A stretch of 64,000 nucleotides of DNA, taken from Panicum virgatum. Taxonomy: Eukaryota > Streptophyta > Magnoliopsida > Poales > Poaceae. The stretch spans positions 40,296,464 through 40,360,463 of the forward strand of contig NC_053139.1 in assembly GCF_016808335.1 (NCBI RefSeq), in the 5' to 3' direction. The notes beneath the pieces were generated by a model. The model ran no database searches. It had not been told where the DNA came from and worked only from the letters and a program-made list of their open reading frames with translations. A program made the position numbers and the translations under genes. Shown piece after piece: positions 33,886 through 46,379 of this stretch. Positions within the stretch are counted from its first letter, which is position 1, and each line of letters begins with the position of its first letter.

Positions 33886-34504
33886 CCTGCAAGTTTTCAC
33901 ACGGCTTCGCCTAGATTTTTTGTGCGTGCAGCGCACTTGATGATGGATGGTGGGTCAACTTCACTATCTTTTTCGCTAATCAAAAGGATGAAGGGTCCAC
34001 TGATATCCTATGGCACCGACCTGCTCCCTCAGCAACGAACATGGGCAGAAAAAGGTGAAGATACCTTGGTGCTTTGTTCTTTTCCCAGCATAAAAAAAGG
34101 AAAGGAATGCTGCAACTGCCCATCTTATCCATTGGGGATCAGGACTCTATGTCCAAGGCTTGCCACTTTGATGATTTAAGGCTTTTTCCATGATTCCAGC
34201 AGCTCATGAGATGAGATTACACCACTTTGGTGCTCTATTTTCTCTCTATAATCCATTATTGTGTATTTTCAGATTTTTTAAAAAAGATTTTCATATAAAA
34301 TCCAGGGCTTGGTTTTCTGCATGCCTCATGTGTCCTGTACTAGCTGAGTCCTGGTCCAAGGCGTGCAGGCAGGGGAAACCAGTGGAGTGCCCTAGCAGAG
34401 AACCTGTTGCCGAAGAGTGCAGCATCTGGTGTCCTTGCCCACCGCACATGCAGGGCCCTTGCAGAAAATGGAGTGGCCAATGGCCAATTGGTTTCAGGAT
34501 TGCC
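33886..34504. other. Spacer, no supported gene
   Basis: Two short plus frames (from 33922 and from 34190) lack recognisable motifs. I see nothing else. Confidence 0.4.
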
Positions 34505-34770
34505 CAGGTTGTTTGGTTGTGGGGGCTAAATTTTAGTCTATGAATCTTAGTATTTAAAATTATTAAATAAAGATTAATTATAAAACTAACTGCAGAACTC
34601 TGGGGCTAAACTGCGAGATGAATCTAATTAGATATATTAATCCATGATTAGTGGATGGTTATTGTAGCATCACTGTAGCAAATTATGAATTAATTAGACT
34701 CATTAGATTCGTCTCGTGAATTAGCACTCAACTGTAAAAAAAATAGATTTTATTTGATAATCCAAAATAG
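34505..34770. mobile_element. PIF/Harbinger-like MITE
   Basis: It has gtttggttgtgggggctaaa, then taattataaaactaactgcag, gcgagatgaatctaatta, tgtagcatcactgtagcaaa and cattagattcgtctcg in order, the same family as the copy at 46051. The terminal repeats are less clear. Confidence 0.65.
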
Positions 34771-36380
34771 TAAGATTTTTTTGATGTGGCAGGAATTTTA
34801 AAAAAATCCCTCAATATTTCACTCAAGTTCAGTTGAGTAGACTGGGTAGGGTTGATCCCTTTCTTGTCGCAGTTGGCTCCAATCCAAAGCTCTTTCGAAC
34901 GCAAGCAATCATGCTTAGGTATTTTTGAAGGTAGAATCAGAATGAATCGGGGGGGGGGGGGGGGGGGGGGGTTGGAGAAAGACTCACCTTTAGTTTGTCT
35001 TTGTCTTTTTAGAGAGATAGGTGGGAATAAAGAAGAGCGAACGGCAATAAAATGTGTTGGAACAGTAATCGTGCCTGTCATCAGACGAAATTCAAATGAG
35101 CAGCTGTTTTGTTTTGTTTTGTTTTGCTGAATCTGACTGACCATTACTTGCTTTGTGCTATGAAATTAACAATTTTGCTGTGAGATCAGGAGCCAATTCT
35201 GTGCGAAGAAAGGGGAATAATCTGTCCCTTTGTTTTAGAATAATCTCAATGGGAATTTTATAGAAGATTTCATAACATTAAATATCATCAATTTTGCTGA
35301 TATGACAATAAGAGAAAATGATGAAGTTTTATGAGATGTGACTCTTCTGACACAATTACCTAGTTTTCAATCTAAATAATTCTGCCCATAAAACTCCCAC
35401 TAATAAGAGGAATAATTTGTCCCTTTTTCTTTTGCACAAATCAATGCATCTGGGAGAGCGGTTGCTCAATGAAGTCTCAGTCCAGAGGATCAGTGTTCTA
35501 GGACGCAATAATGTGGCTGCCAGCCTTGGAGCAGCATGGAGCATTGGTGCTTTGGTTTGAAACTTTGTTGCAAACCAAAATGATGGTAGCTAGCTGAAAA
35601 GATGGTTGCTTGCCCTCTGGACTTTTGGCATGCACTTGTGGTGGCATCGACCTAGAAGTGCTACAGAGTGTAGTGCTACCTGTTCAGAGCACATGGTAGG
35701 GAATGCCAACGGCAATGGTTTTTAAATCACTTTGAAAAAAATGTTTTTTAAATCATATTCGAACATTATAAAAAATTGGATTATTACGAGTTTAATTGTT
35801 TGCCAATCTCTCCCTCAACACGTAGTGTTTTTTTATGGATTTGGCCAATTGGCCTTGAAATTATTTTGTCCCTTTGAGGGGACAGACTAATGAGGACTAG
35901 AAGTTGAGGTAGCACGTTCTAGGAATCCATAGGAAACTTATATGGCCCAAGTACCAACACTTTCCTCGGACTATGTGTTCATCAGTTGACGTAAAAAAGC
36001 CTGATAGTTGACATGGCACCATGGTTAGAGTAGCTAGTGGTGGCGTTAACGCCGTAACGAGATGGATTCTGCTGACTGCTGAGTGCTGAGGCAGCCAGTA
36101 GCTCCTTGTTGTTTGAGCGGTGGAGTAGGAGGTGGCAGAGAAGTTGTCAACAGACCAAAACACAGCTAGGTTAGGGTTTGCACAATAAAAGAAAAGCTAA
36201 GATCAGTCCGAGTAGAAGTGTCACGATACAGTCACCAATACACTAAATTAAATAATTGAGCCGAAAGAGTGTTATGGTGATGACACTCATCTCACATTTC
36301 ATGATACTCCCATGCTCTCTTTTCATAATGACAGTAAAATTAATGCCCACACTCCCATCACACTTCCATTGAGATTGGTC
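34771..36380. other. Intergenic, no supported gene
   Basis: AT-rich spacer with a 23-base poly-G tract at 34949-34971 and TTTTG repeats near 35108. No frame or splice pattern suggests a gene. Confidence 0.45.
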
Positions 36381-37555
36381 TAAGAGTATCTCCAGCAGAT
36401 TTAGTACAATGGATATTTATCCCAAAAAAACTGTCAGGATATCTAAAATCCACAAAAAAAAATTGTCCCTAAATGTTTTTAGCAAATTGCTTAAATTTCT
36501 CTCTCCTTAAACCAAATATACCAAAGCAAAGACTGGATTGCTAAATTGGAGGCGCGTGTAGGAAGAGGCCAACAGCTCCGAGGCCAACAGCTCCTGGTCG
36601 GAGCTTTCCGCGCCGCCTCTGTCCCCTTCACGCGCCGCGTCGCCGGCGTTCTCCTTGCCTCCGGCCGCCAGTGGCACCATGAAAATCTGCATCAAGCTCC
36701 ACGGTGAGACCAGGCGGGCGAGCGCCGCCCGTAGGCGAGCTCGACGACGTGAAGGAGCACCACCGCACGAGCAGCTCGAATGGCCGCATGGCGAGCCTCC
36801 ACTACAGCGCGGCCGTGCTCCACCGCGGGGACCTCGATTCATGGTGGAGGTCGAGATCTGCGGGTCGACCAAGCAGAACGCGGGGAGAGGGAGAGGGGGA
36901 AGTAAACACGCCGTTGTCAGAAGAGGTCGAGTAGGACGCCAGTGGGATCTAGTGGGCAACCTCGTGGTGGAGGAGCGTCGCTGCACGAGCAGCACCGACA
37001 GCCACGTATAGGAGCGGCGTGGCGTGGCGGAGGAGCGGTGCGCAGCTCCGACGGGAGCGAGGAGGTGGAGGGGCTGGTGAGGAGGAGGAATTGGCCGGAG
37101 AGAAGAAGGGGATTTTTATGTGCAGGTGATGTTTTGAAAAAAAAAACTCTCAATAAAACATGTCCCGAAGTAGGGGGACTTTTGCAATTATTTGCCAGCA
37201 TGGCATGCCACCACGTCGGTGTCGGAAGCTGGCGTGGCACGTTTTGGGATCTCGGATGAACCACTTAACACAATTTAGGGATCCAAATAGACGATTTGAG
37301 AGTTTAGAAACCTAGATAAAACTTGAAGACAAATTTAGGGTTTTGGGGTGCAATTTACTCTAGTTTTTTTTATGCCTTGGACTTTTTGCGAAATCCCTAC
37401 AACATAAGAGTATTTTTAAAAAACTTTATAAGTATCCAGTTATACCAAATCTGTTGGAGGGGAGCACAAATCATAATTTAAATCATCTCTATATATCCTT
37501 TACCTAAAACAAAATTTAGATATCCATTTATATCAAATCTGTTGGAGATGTTCTA
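36381..37555. mobile_element. DNA transposon-like element, about 1.2 kb, TIR core ATCTCCA(A/G)CAGATTT
   Basis: The left end taagagtatctccagcagat and the inverted right end ttagaacatctccaacagat match over about 25 bp with few differences. A further related copy of the end (accaaatctgttggag) lies inside at about 37447. The GC-rich core (36550-37100) has open frames in both strands, perhaps a captured gene fragment, without a recognisable domain. No target duplication is certain. Confidence 0.65.
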
Positions 37556-38150
37556 AGGAGAGCTGTTGTAACGTTTGTGGGTGAAGAAAGTTAGAGTTAC
37601 CTTCTTCATTTTTTGGAAGGAAACAGAGGCTACCTTCTCATGAGAGGTGGGAGTATATAGTATGCCGTTGATGCTATATAGCAACGAGAGATTTGATATT
37701 CATTACAAGAAAATATCAAGCACAAGATATATAGAACAACTCTTAAAGAACATCATAATAGTAGATAAAAAAGGAACTATAAAATTAGTTTTGAATTAGC
37801 TCTATTATACAACTTAAATTAGTTTTGCATTCTTACCCACTCAAATTTTTAGAAATTATCTGAAATCTCCTTATATTGAATGACGTTCGCGAAGAGCAAA
37901 ATTCAAATAAAAATTAGGCTTCCTTTGACCTGGTACTTAAAAATCATCTACATTTAAATATGAATAGAAATTATTTTTGAACGAAAATTCAGGTAACTAA
38001 ATAGATACGGCAGACCATAAAAAAACACAAGAAAATAGTATATAAACTACTCATTCCGTTTAAGTTACTTGTCAAAAAAGAAAAGGCCATGCGGAGGAAA
38101 GAAAAGCACGGACGGGAAGGAGGAAGAAACAATGATCGCAGAAAATCCGC
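37556..38150. other. Distal upstream region of the KOC1-like gene
   Basis: AT-rich; no gene seen. Its right end merges into the promoter. Confidence 0.45.
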
Positions 38151-38155
38151 TCCCA

Positions 38156-38162
38156 TATAAAA
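38156..38162 (+). promoter_or_regulatory. TATA box of the KOC1-like gene
   Basis: TATAAAA lies at the edge where AT-rich flank changes to a pyrimidine-rich leader (ctctccaccgctcaccc), the usual plant layout, with transcription probably starting 25-35 bp downstream. A 5' UTR intron probably follows, because the coding exon begins just after a cag acceptor at 38945-38947. Confidence 0.6.
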
Positions 38163-38949
38163 CCGCTCTCCACCGCTCACCCCCCAGGGCCCCAGCTCCC
38201 TTGCGCACGCTTCCCCTCCCAGGCTCCCGCCGCCGCACACCACTCAACCGACCGACATGCCCGTGGACTGCCGAGTTCTCGCCGTTTCTTCCAATCCCTT
38301 CCTCTGCAAATTGCTCCAGTAGCCATTGAGATAGTGGGTCTCTAGGTTTTGTTGTTGCTTTTTTGTTAGTTCATAGGTCTATCAAAACCAATTCGTCGAC
38401 ATCACTTCGGAAAAGGGGAAAAGTAGGGGCGGAAAGAAGACGAGACAGGTGAGAAACTGCTTGTTTCCTGGATTCTTGATTTGTTCCTGATCCAAGTTCT
38501 TGCCTTTTTCTTTGCTATCAGATTTTCGGTTTTATTTAGGTCATTGCAGTTATTCTTGCATATTAGATTGCGTGATTCCTGCTTCGCTGGATTCTTGATT
38601 CTATTGCAACCTTCTCTTGCCCATTGATTGCGCGGTCATACTGGTCCGTTCAGCGGGTATCTAGATCTCTACATTCTCGTGCAGTTCTTTGTCATGTTAC
38701 GACTGCTAGGGAGTTGGGATTTGGGAACCTTTACTTTCTGCTTGCTTACGGTGCTAGTTCAACTGGACAACTGCAATTAGCAGCAAACGGCGACTCTTTT
38801 CTGTTTAGCAGCGCCACTAAAATTCGGAGCAAGAAAATCTCGGCGATTAGATAGAACACCATAAGCGTGGCTAGAACACTATGAAGTGCCGAGACTTTGC
38901 TGCTCAAAAAATTATTGGGGTTTGTAATGGTGAAATTTGCTCTGCAGGA

Positions 38950-41593
38950 ATGGCAGGTCAAGGCTCCGACTCCCAACCCACTGATGCATTTGAGTACATG
39001 CTGCTTGAGAAGGACCCTGATCTCTACCGGATGGTCTTCTCTGGTCCAAGCCATATAAGCCCGTGGATCGACCCAAGCGTGTTGAACCTGAAGCACCGGA
39101 TTGGAAGAGGCCTGTTTGGGGATGTCTGGATAGCAACTCACCATCAGAGGACAGAGGATTACGACCGGTACCATGAGGTCGCGGTGAAGATGCTGCATCC
39201 AATTAAAGAGGACCAGCTGCAGCTCTTCTCAGCGAGGTTTGATGAAATCTTCAGCAAATGCCAGGGTCTCGGCAATGTTTGCTTCCTGCATGGCATCTCC
39301 ACGCAGAATGGAAGGGTATGTTGGTTGCAATGTGCTGATCTGTATAGACTGCTATGCATAGTCTCACTGTTGTTGCCTTGGTAATGAAGGTTAGTGCTCA
39401 GCTTATTTGGCTTCTTGAATTTTCAGATTTGTATAGCGATGAAATTTTATGAAGGATCCGTTGGAGACAAGATGGCGCGGCTCAAAGGTGGAAGGCTCTC
39501 TTTGTCAGAAGTTTTAAGGTGTGGTGGAAAAGCCCAATGATTAATTTACGCATCCAGTACACCATGAGCCATCTATATGTAGAATATAAAACCTTTACAC
39601 TTGAGCGAGTAGTTTCTATGAGGCACCAATAATTGTATTATAGAGTTTAGAAATTTGTTATAAAAATCATCTGCGGCATAAATCTTTTGGTTGATGGCTA
39701 GAAGCGAAGAAGCAGCATGGCATCTGCTCTTTACCATCACACTGCAATTGTAGGGGATCTAAAATCTATGTGCAGGCTTACTGTCAGTTATTCTTTCTCA
39801 TTGTACTATAACTTCAGTGTATTTTTTTGTTCGCCTATTCCTTGAATATATTTTCTAATGACTTTTTAAATTTGCAGATATGGGGCTGATTTGGCACGTG
39901 GAGTATTAGAGTTACACACCAGGGGAATATTGATCCTAAATCTTAAACCTTGCAATTTTCTCATAGATGAACATGACCGTGGTGTGCATGGGGATTTTGG
40001 AATCCCATCCCTGCTGTTCGGACTTTCGTTGCCTCGTCCTGACCTTATCCAAAGGCTTGGGACTCCAAATTACATGGCTCCAGAACAATGGCAACCAAAC
40101 ATCAGAGGTCCGATTAGTTATGAGACTGATTCATGGGGTTTTGCCTGCAGCATCCTTGAGATGTTGAGTGGCATTCAGCCGTGGCGTGGAAAATCACCAG
40201 ATGAGATTTATCAGTTGGTTGTCCTGAAGAAAGAAAAACCAATGTTCCCATACAGTCTGCCTCCAGGCGTTGAATCTGTGCTTTCTGGATGCTTTGAGTA
40301 TGACTTTAGAAACCGTCCCTCGATGGAAGATATTTTGCATGCGTTTGAGAGGTAACATCGCTAAACATCATGGTTTCACATTATCAGCATCATGCAGGTT
40401 TTGTTTGAATTTCAACTAGATGAGTAATTTCAGCATGGTTTGTTGTAAGATTAGCTTTTGTTATATCTAAGACTGCTAAGTTCTACTGGAGCATTGTCTT
40501 TTCACTTGTTAAGCATAGAAATGTGTTCACGTATTGTGGTGGTTCTGTCGTAGTATTGTCCCCTTCTATTTTCTTTTGATCAAAATGTTGGAAACAGTTG
40601 ACCTAACTTATTTTCTATTTTTCATTGCTTAGTGCTAAAGATGCAGATCATGACAACACTGCCTGGGACAATTCTGAAAATGTAACAGTGGACAGGCCAA
40701 CCATGGCAAATCACACTAATTGGTTGCTCTTCAAGGACAAGCTGCAAGTGGGAGACAAGGTCCGCTCAAGAAAGCTTAAAAGCTCATGTAGTCCTGAAAC
40801 TATGGAAATCCCTGATGGAACCATAGTTGGCATGGAGGATGATGGGGAATGTGATGGTTTCATTCTTGTACGAGTCCATGGGTTACACGACCCTTTGAAG
40901 GTTCGCTGCTCAGCTGTGGAGAGGGTAACATATGGTTTTGCTGCCGGAGACTGGGTACGCCTGAGGGAGGAGGACAAGAAGCGTTCTCAGGTTGGTATTC
41001 TTCATAGCATTGACCGTGATGGTACAGTGACTGTTGGTCTGATAGGAATGGACACCCTTTGGAAAGGTAATTATTCAGATCTCCAAATGGCTGAAGCCTA
41101 CTGTGTAGGTCAGTTTGTGAGGCTGAAAGCCAACATTTCAAGCCCAAGGTTCGAATGGCAGCGAAAAAGGGGTGGAGGATTAGCTACCGGTCGAATTACA
41201 CATATACATCCGAATGGGTGTCTTGTTGTGAAATTCCCAGGCAAATTTAGCCTTGGTGAAGCATGCAGTTGCTTGGCAGATCCCTCTGAGGTTGAGGTGG
41301 TGAGCTTTGACAAATGTGAGGGAATTGTGAAGAAGTATGAGCATCTGGAAGACTTTCATTGGGCAGTGAGGCCCCTGTTCATTGCTATTGGTTTCTTCAC
41401 CGCTCTTAAGCTGGGTGTGTTTGTTGGGAATAGCATTGTGAGGCCAAGGAGTCGGAAGGTTGCGAGCATATCTGATCAGGGTGACGATTACCAGCACCAA
41501 CAGCAGGTAGTGCAAAACAATGCCAATGCAGCATGGCTTCCACCACCAGTTGCAAACATGCTTTTCGGAGAAGGTGTTGCGTCTTCTGGATAA
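38950..41593 (+). CDS. KOC1: KOC1-like protein kinase of the outer chloroplast membrane
   Basis: Ser/Thr kinase-like protein; Arabidopsis KOC1 phosphorylates TOC receptors at the chloroplast surface to promote preprotein import. Inferred exons: 38950-39315, 39427-39518, 39878-40351 and 40633-41593, giving 630 residues (KOC1 is about 611 as I recall). The kinase domain has a glycine loop (RIGRGLFGDVW), the lysine in VAVKML, DFG (GVHGDFGIPSL), an APE-like MAPEQW and DSWGFACSILEML. The catalytic loop reads ILNLKPCNFLI, so the HRD aspartate is Asn; I recall the same NLKP in KOC1. A long C-terminal region of KEG-like repeats (VGDKVRSR, AGDWVRLREED, VGQFVRLK) is followed by one membrane helix (PLFIAIGFFTALKLGVFV) near residue 565 that would anchor it. 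Start: first ATG after the acceptor; an upstream in-frame ATG at 38881 lies before it. Confidence 0.92.
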
Positions 41594-42344
41594 GAACCAT
41601 AAGGTCATTGTAAAGATGGAGATATCCTGAAAATCACATGGGGAATCCAGGATCATGTACCGCTGCAACCAATCCTAGTTGTGCATATTTAGGCCTAAAA
41701 TGTTTTATCTAAACATCTGTAAATATCTCTATCTTCTGCAACTCTGCATCTCGGATTCTGTACTTCTACTTCCCAATCATCTCCAGATGTCTTAAATATA
41801 CAATTATATGAAGATAGACTAGATTTCCTATTTGGTCGACTGTTTATGCCATCCTAGGCATGTGTTATGTCTTGGTATCTCATGCTTCTGTGCTTCTGTA
41901 TGAAGATTCTGAGTCTTGTTGAAAGCCTGAAACTGCCATTTGCATTTGGCATTACATATGCAGTCGGTCATAGCTCCTTCCTCGAGTTTCCTCTTCATGA
42001 AGACCATTAATTCTTCAACTGCATCAGCATGCTATCACATTAAGCAAATATCATCGTTCGAAACAGACAACATGTGCAAATCTACAATTCAGTAACGTGT
42101 CGAGACAAGTCGACTAACTTGAAAATTTACCTTCCATCAGGAGATAGTAATATACAACTTTAGCCTGTTCGAATGCTATTGAAAGTGGTGTACAACAAGC
42201 TGATAGATACACTAACGGGGGAACCATCAAACTGCCTCCTATCTAAAACCTGAGCCTCCTAAGGTTGCATTTTACCCAGAGTAACAAGTACAAAACACTG
42301 CCGAGCTCCTCTTCGTAGAACCGGCCATACCATCTGAATCCAAA
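41594..42344. other. Convergent 3' UTRs of KOC1-like and ELP4 genes
   Basis: About 750 bp separate the two stop codons, which face each other. It must hold both 3' UTRs and polyadenylation sites. No other feature is seen. Confidence 0.6.
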
Positions 42345-45306
42345 CTAGAAATCAAGCTGTCGGCCTTGTGACGACGAGCAACTGCCAGATGCAGCAGCAG
42401 AAGGCCCACTTGACCCGTCCACTGGAGCCTGATTCAACCGTTCTAGCACCAGCGACCTCCTCTTTCGCAGCTTCAGAGAAAGTGTGGACGCCTCTAAGAT
42501 CACAGGGACCTGATTGTCAACATAAAAATCGTTAAACAAACAAGCACAAAGTTTATTTTACAGCAGTTGTAAGACTTCGGTACCTGGCTATTAGTTTGCG
42601 CCACCTTGTGGACGTGCAAAAAACCAACCATATCTTGGTATCCTGTGAGGAGTTTTGCCAAGTCTTTGTCCTCATCTGTAACCATGTAAACAGGCTATTA
42701 AAAGGCAGGATAAATTAGATGATAGAAATGGTTATGAAAAAGGGTCAAGCTTGCCTGGAATTGCTTTGATCGACAGCAGTGTATCTGCCAGGTGCTGCCA
42801 TCTCTTACAGAATGAATTTGATAGAACCGTGCTCGGAAATGTTATAACAGCGACTGAGTTAGATGACCGCACCATGGCCTTCACTGATCTGATAAATGAG
42901 ACCATGTCCCAGTCCTATAGTTCATAAATCAAATGACGTGCAAGTTGCAACATCATCACAACTAGATAGAAAACAAGAAGCCAAAATAGGTTTCGAATTT
43001 TCAACAAACTGCAGTCACCAGCCAATGGATATCATTGAGCTAAACGCTTACCTTCTCAAAGTATCCACAATGCGGTGCACAGAGTGATTGTATAGCAATT
43101 CTCCCAGCAGTTAAACTTCCACCATCTTTTCTGAATGCGAAAAACGAAAGAGGTCCGGAATCAATACTAGGCACAGGGCATGGTAGTAGAACCAAACTAT
43201 CATTATTGGAGTATAGATATATCAGATGCTGATAAAAGGGCACTGCAACTATACCATGATATTCCTCAAGGAATGCAATTTTTGAACATCGAATCACGAA
43301 TTAAGCTCACCTTGGGAGCTTGGATAAGAAAGCAGAACAACGATCCTGGAGGTTGCTTAGAGTGTCTGCTTCTTGAGTGCTTACGCATTCAATATTCTGC
43401 CCATTAAGTAAATGCCTTTCCAGGGGCTTCCTCAAATCAAAATCATTGCTAAATTCCTGCTTATTGTCTGCAATGATGCTAAATGAATCAGATTTTTCAT
43501 GAATATCTTGAGGGACTAGAAGCAAGCTTATGTTAAATAGTAGTACTAGAAATTTTGCTAATAGAATCAAAATAATATATATTATGTGCCTAGTACTGTA
43601 TGGTTGTCTTTAGACTATCTTTTGCTGAGATGCTATCCTGTAAGCTGGTAATCCCAGCACCAGTAGATCATAAACAAAAACTCTATATGATTTCTTTAAA
43701 AGCAGGGGAACCTTTTTTTAGGGGAAAAAAGAATAGCTGTTTATAGTGTCAGCATCAGGTCGCAACCAATGATACTCAGGAATGAGCTGATCACAAGGCA
43801 AAGAAATGATCAGCGTGCTAATGATGAATCTCTCTCTCTTTTTAAATAGATTTGTATCACATCCTTGCAAGAAAACTTGCAAACAAAGCATGGTTCTGCA
43901 GAAAATCACCAACAATAGAACAAATGGGAGACTAATAGAGGGAGCGGAGGACCACCTTTATGCTCAGCACGAGAAGTCTTCTCATCTCCAAAGTATTTCT
44001 TGTACTGCCAAGCTATCCTCAATCCCTCATCCTGCATAATGACAAATTCAGAGCAATATAGAAAGAAGAATACTCCACGGCAACTCCAATTGTGGAATAA
44101 AATCATTCCAGAGACCTACATTTGCTCGTCCATCACTACTTGCCCCGGCCCCCATCGCTATGTGTCGCCCATCCTCCTTTGAAGATGAAACCAGAGCAGG
44201 TAAAGTACCAAGGAACAACCGTGGCTCCTTCATAGGCCCTGCAAAGAGCAGGGGCTGCTTGTGCACAACACCCTGTGCCATGAAGCAGCGAAGAAGCAGA
44301 AGGTGATGTGGTGCATCATTGTCCTCCATGATCATTACAACTGAGCCTAGAAGGAATCCACCACCCAAAATCCCTGAAAGAGAGGGCCAAATAAATGGTG
44401 ATTCAGTGATTACCAATGCACATCATAATTTTTCTTTTCATATGAGCATCCTTTTCCTTTTGACTTTCTAAGTTCGATTCTTATGCTCTCTTCATCACGT
44501 TAAGTAACTTCCATGGATACCTTTTCTTTCTACATATTCTGATATTCCTACCATCCTAATTCCATCACGCAAATGTTCCACTTCCACATATATCCCAGAT
44601 AAAAAGCATATCTATTCTCCCATCCCAAGCCTGGAGGTACCTTCACAAGCCCAGAGGCAAGGCAGATTATAAAATATAAAGATGGGAGCAAATTAAACAT
44701 TTTGCAAATATATGTAGGTCTCACAATGCGAAAGGCCGGGCGGTTGAGATGGCAAGCCCGGCCCGGTAGCGTCGCGCTCCCAGCAGGTCCTGAGTTCGAA
44801 TCTCATCAGAAGCGAATTTCAGGCTGCTGGGAGAAAAAAAAACCCTCGCTGTGCTCGCCGCAAGGCTTGGCCCTCTCGGGCATGGGCCAGAGTTCGGGGG
44901 GTTTCTCTAGCGGTTAGGCTTCCTCTTAATGAAATAACGGTGGGGTCCGTTTCACACCCCCGGGTAGAGTTTTTATGTAGGTCTCACAATATTCTAATTG
45001 GCATGTTTCCGTCAAAACGCTCAAACATACATCTAAAGAAACTCCCAAGCATCGTCGGTGTCAAAAGGATGAAATTTTCCTCAACGAGGAGATCTTACAT
45101 ATCATCCGGGAACAAAAGAGCGAGCGATGATTTTTAGTTCAAGCACGAGGACGCTTACTGTCCAGGTCGGGGATGCCGGAGGAGACGAAGGCGACGCCGT
45201 TCGGGCTAAGCTTGACGCCGGTGGCGCCGGAAGAGGAGGCAGCCGGGTTGGATGTGGCGCGGGAGAAGCTGCTCCGGCCGAGGGTTTGGCCACCGGCGGC
45301 GGCCAT
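42345..45306 (-). CDS. ELP4: Elongator complex subunit 4 (ELP4/PAXNEB)
   Basis: Part of the RecA-like ELP4-5-6 ring of Elongator, which supports wobble-uridine modification of tRNA (and transcription elongation). Inferred exons: 45159-45306, 44120-44373, 43956-44031, 43311-43467, 43052-43130, 42755-42914, 42584-42675 and 42345-42509. They sum to 1,131 nt, 376 residues, typical for plants (about 355). N-terminal [13 protein letters not shown] leads into [20 protein letters not shown], a degenerate P-loop region, then [20 protein letters not shown]. The middle has [11 protein letters not shown] and the end [19 protein letters not shown]. Intron 6 uses a GC donor (AG|GCAAG). Intron 1 holds a SINE. 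The C-terminal Ser-rich tail ends QGRQLDF. Confidence 0.93.
44728..44973 (+). mobile_element. tRNA-derived SINE, 246 bp, with 17-bp target duplication, in ELP4 intron 1
   Basis: TATGTAGGTCTCACAAT flanks the element perfectly at 44711-44727 and 44974-44990. The 5' part has an A-box-like GGCGGTTGAGATGGC and a B-box GAGTTCGAATCTC, then a tRNA-unrelated body ending in a short T-rich stretch. It is antisense to ELP4. Confidence 0.92.
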
Positions 45307-46050
45307 GGCGGCGGCGGCGGCGGCGATGATGGTTTCCGTTTCGATTCCTCTGCGCCCCTGGGCCCCATTACCGGCAGACGGATGGGTAGGACTTTTCAGA
45401 TTAGTTTTGGGCCAAGCCCATCTAAAGTATGGGCCTATTTCCTTTTACCTGGGCCTTCTAACTGACAATGCCGATGTGCGAAGATACAAATGAAATCAAT
45501 TAATTCTCAAAAAAAATACAAATGAAATCAATTTATTTCTATTTTTAGTAAATAGGTTCCCAGTTCTAACGAAAAAGAAAGATCAACTTTTTTTTTGAGA
45601 TTAAGAAAGATCAACTTCCTACATCTGCATTCGAGTTATGCACCCAAGATTTTCCAGCGATCACGCGTAAAATTTCCACCGAGACATATTAAATATCAGA
45701 TGATTAAATGAAGCGTATTTTCTTGTGAATTTTGCTCTTTATTTTTCCCCCATTCAGTCCTCTTTAGCCACCATTAGTAGTGAAAAAAAACCCTCAGCAT
45801 ATAGTAACTGCTTCAGCCCAAGATTCTTGTGTCCTTGGACAATCGCAGCTCGGCATCTTCTTCGCATGGATCGTGACAAAAAGAAAATGAGGTCACACCT
45901 CACCGAATCCTAGTGTGCCAACCCGTGGCGTGGAGGAACGTGGAGCCAAACGAAACCGGGGCAAGTTGAGCTAACTCTTGTAAATTTCTGTTTGTGGACA
46001 TCAGCCGGACAACACACAAACATAGACTTGCAGTTGCAGTGGTGCAATGA
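45307..46050. other. ELP4 upstream region
   Basis: The GC-rich promoter side runs to about 45370, then AT-rich flank. No other gene or clear promoter element is visible. Confidence 0.4.
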
Positions 46051-46379
46051 GGCCTCGTTTAGTTGCACGTGTAAATTTTTTAAAATAGAATCTTTTCACA
46101 TTTGAAGTATTAAATATAGACTAATCACAAAACTAATTATAGAACTCGTCTGTAAACTACGAGACGAATCTAATGAATCTAATTAATCCGTTATTTGCTC
46201 ATGGTTACTGTTGCAATTATTGTAGCAATTTAGTGTCTAAACATGACCTAATTATGCTCATTAGATTCGTCTCGTAATTTACAAGAAAAATATGCAATTA
46301 ATTTTTTATTTCATCTAGATTTAATACTCTGTTCGATGTGATAGATTAGGAATTTTGAATTTTGCAATTAAATAAGGCC
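46051..46379. mobile_element. Complete PIF/Harbinger-like MITE, 329 bp, with 3-bp target duplication
   Basis: The left end GGCCTCGTTTAGTTGCA matches the inverted right end (GGCCTTATTTAATTGCA). TGA flanks both sides (46048-46050 and 46380-46382). Internally acgagacgaatctaatga pairs with cattagattcgtctcgt. The best copy of the family in this window. Confidence 0.85.

Noticed and set aside
36507..36995. 162-codon minus-strand frame
   Set aside because: Lies within an element with TIRs; no recognisable domain, and overlapping frames exist on the other strand.
44728..44830. Possible tRNA gene (A and B boxes)
   Set aside because: No cloverleaf closes, the body is 246 bp, and a 17-bp target duplication marks it as a SINE.
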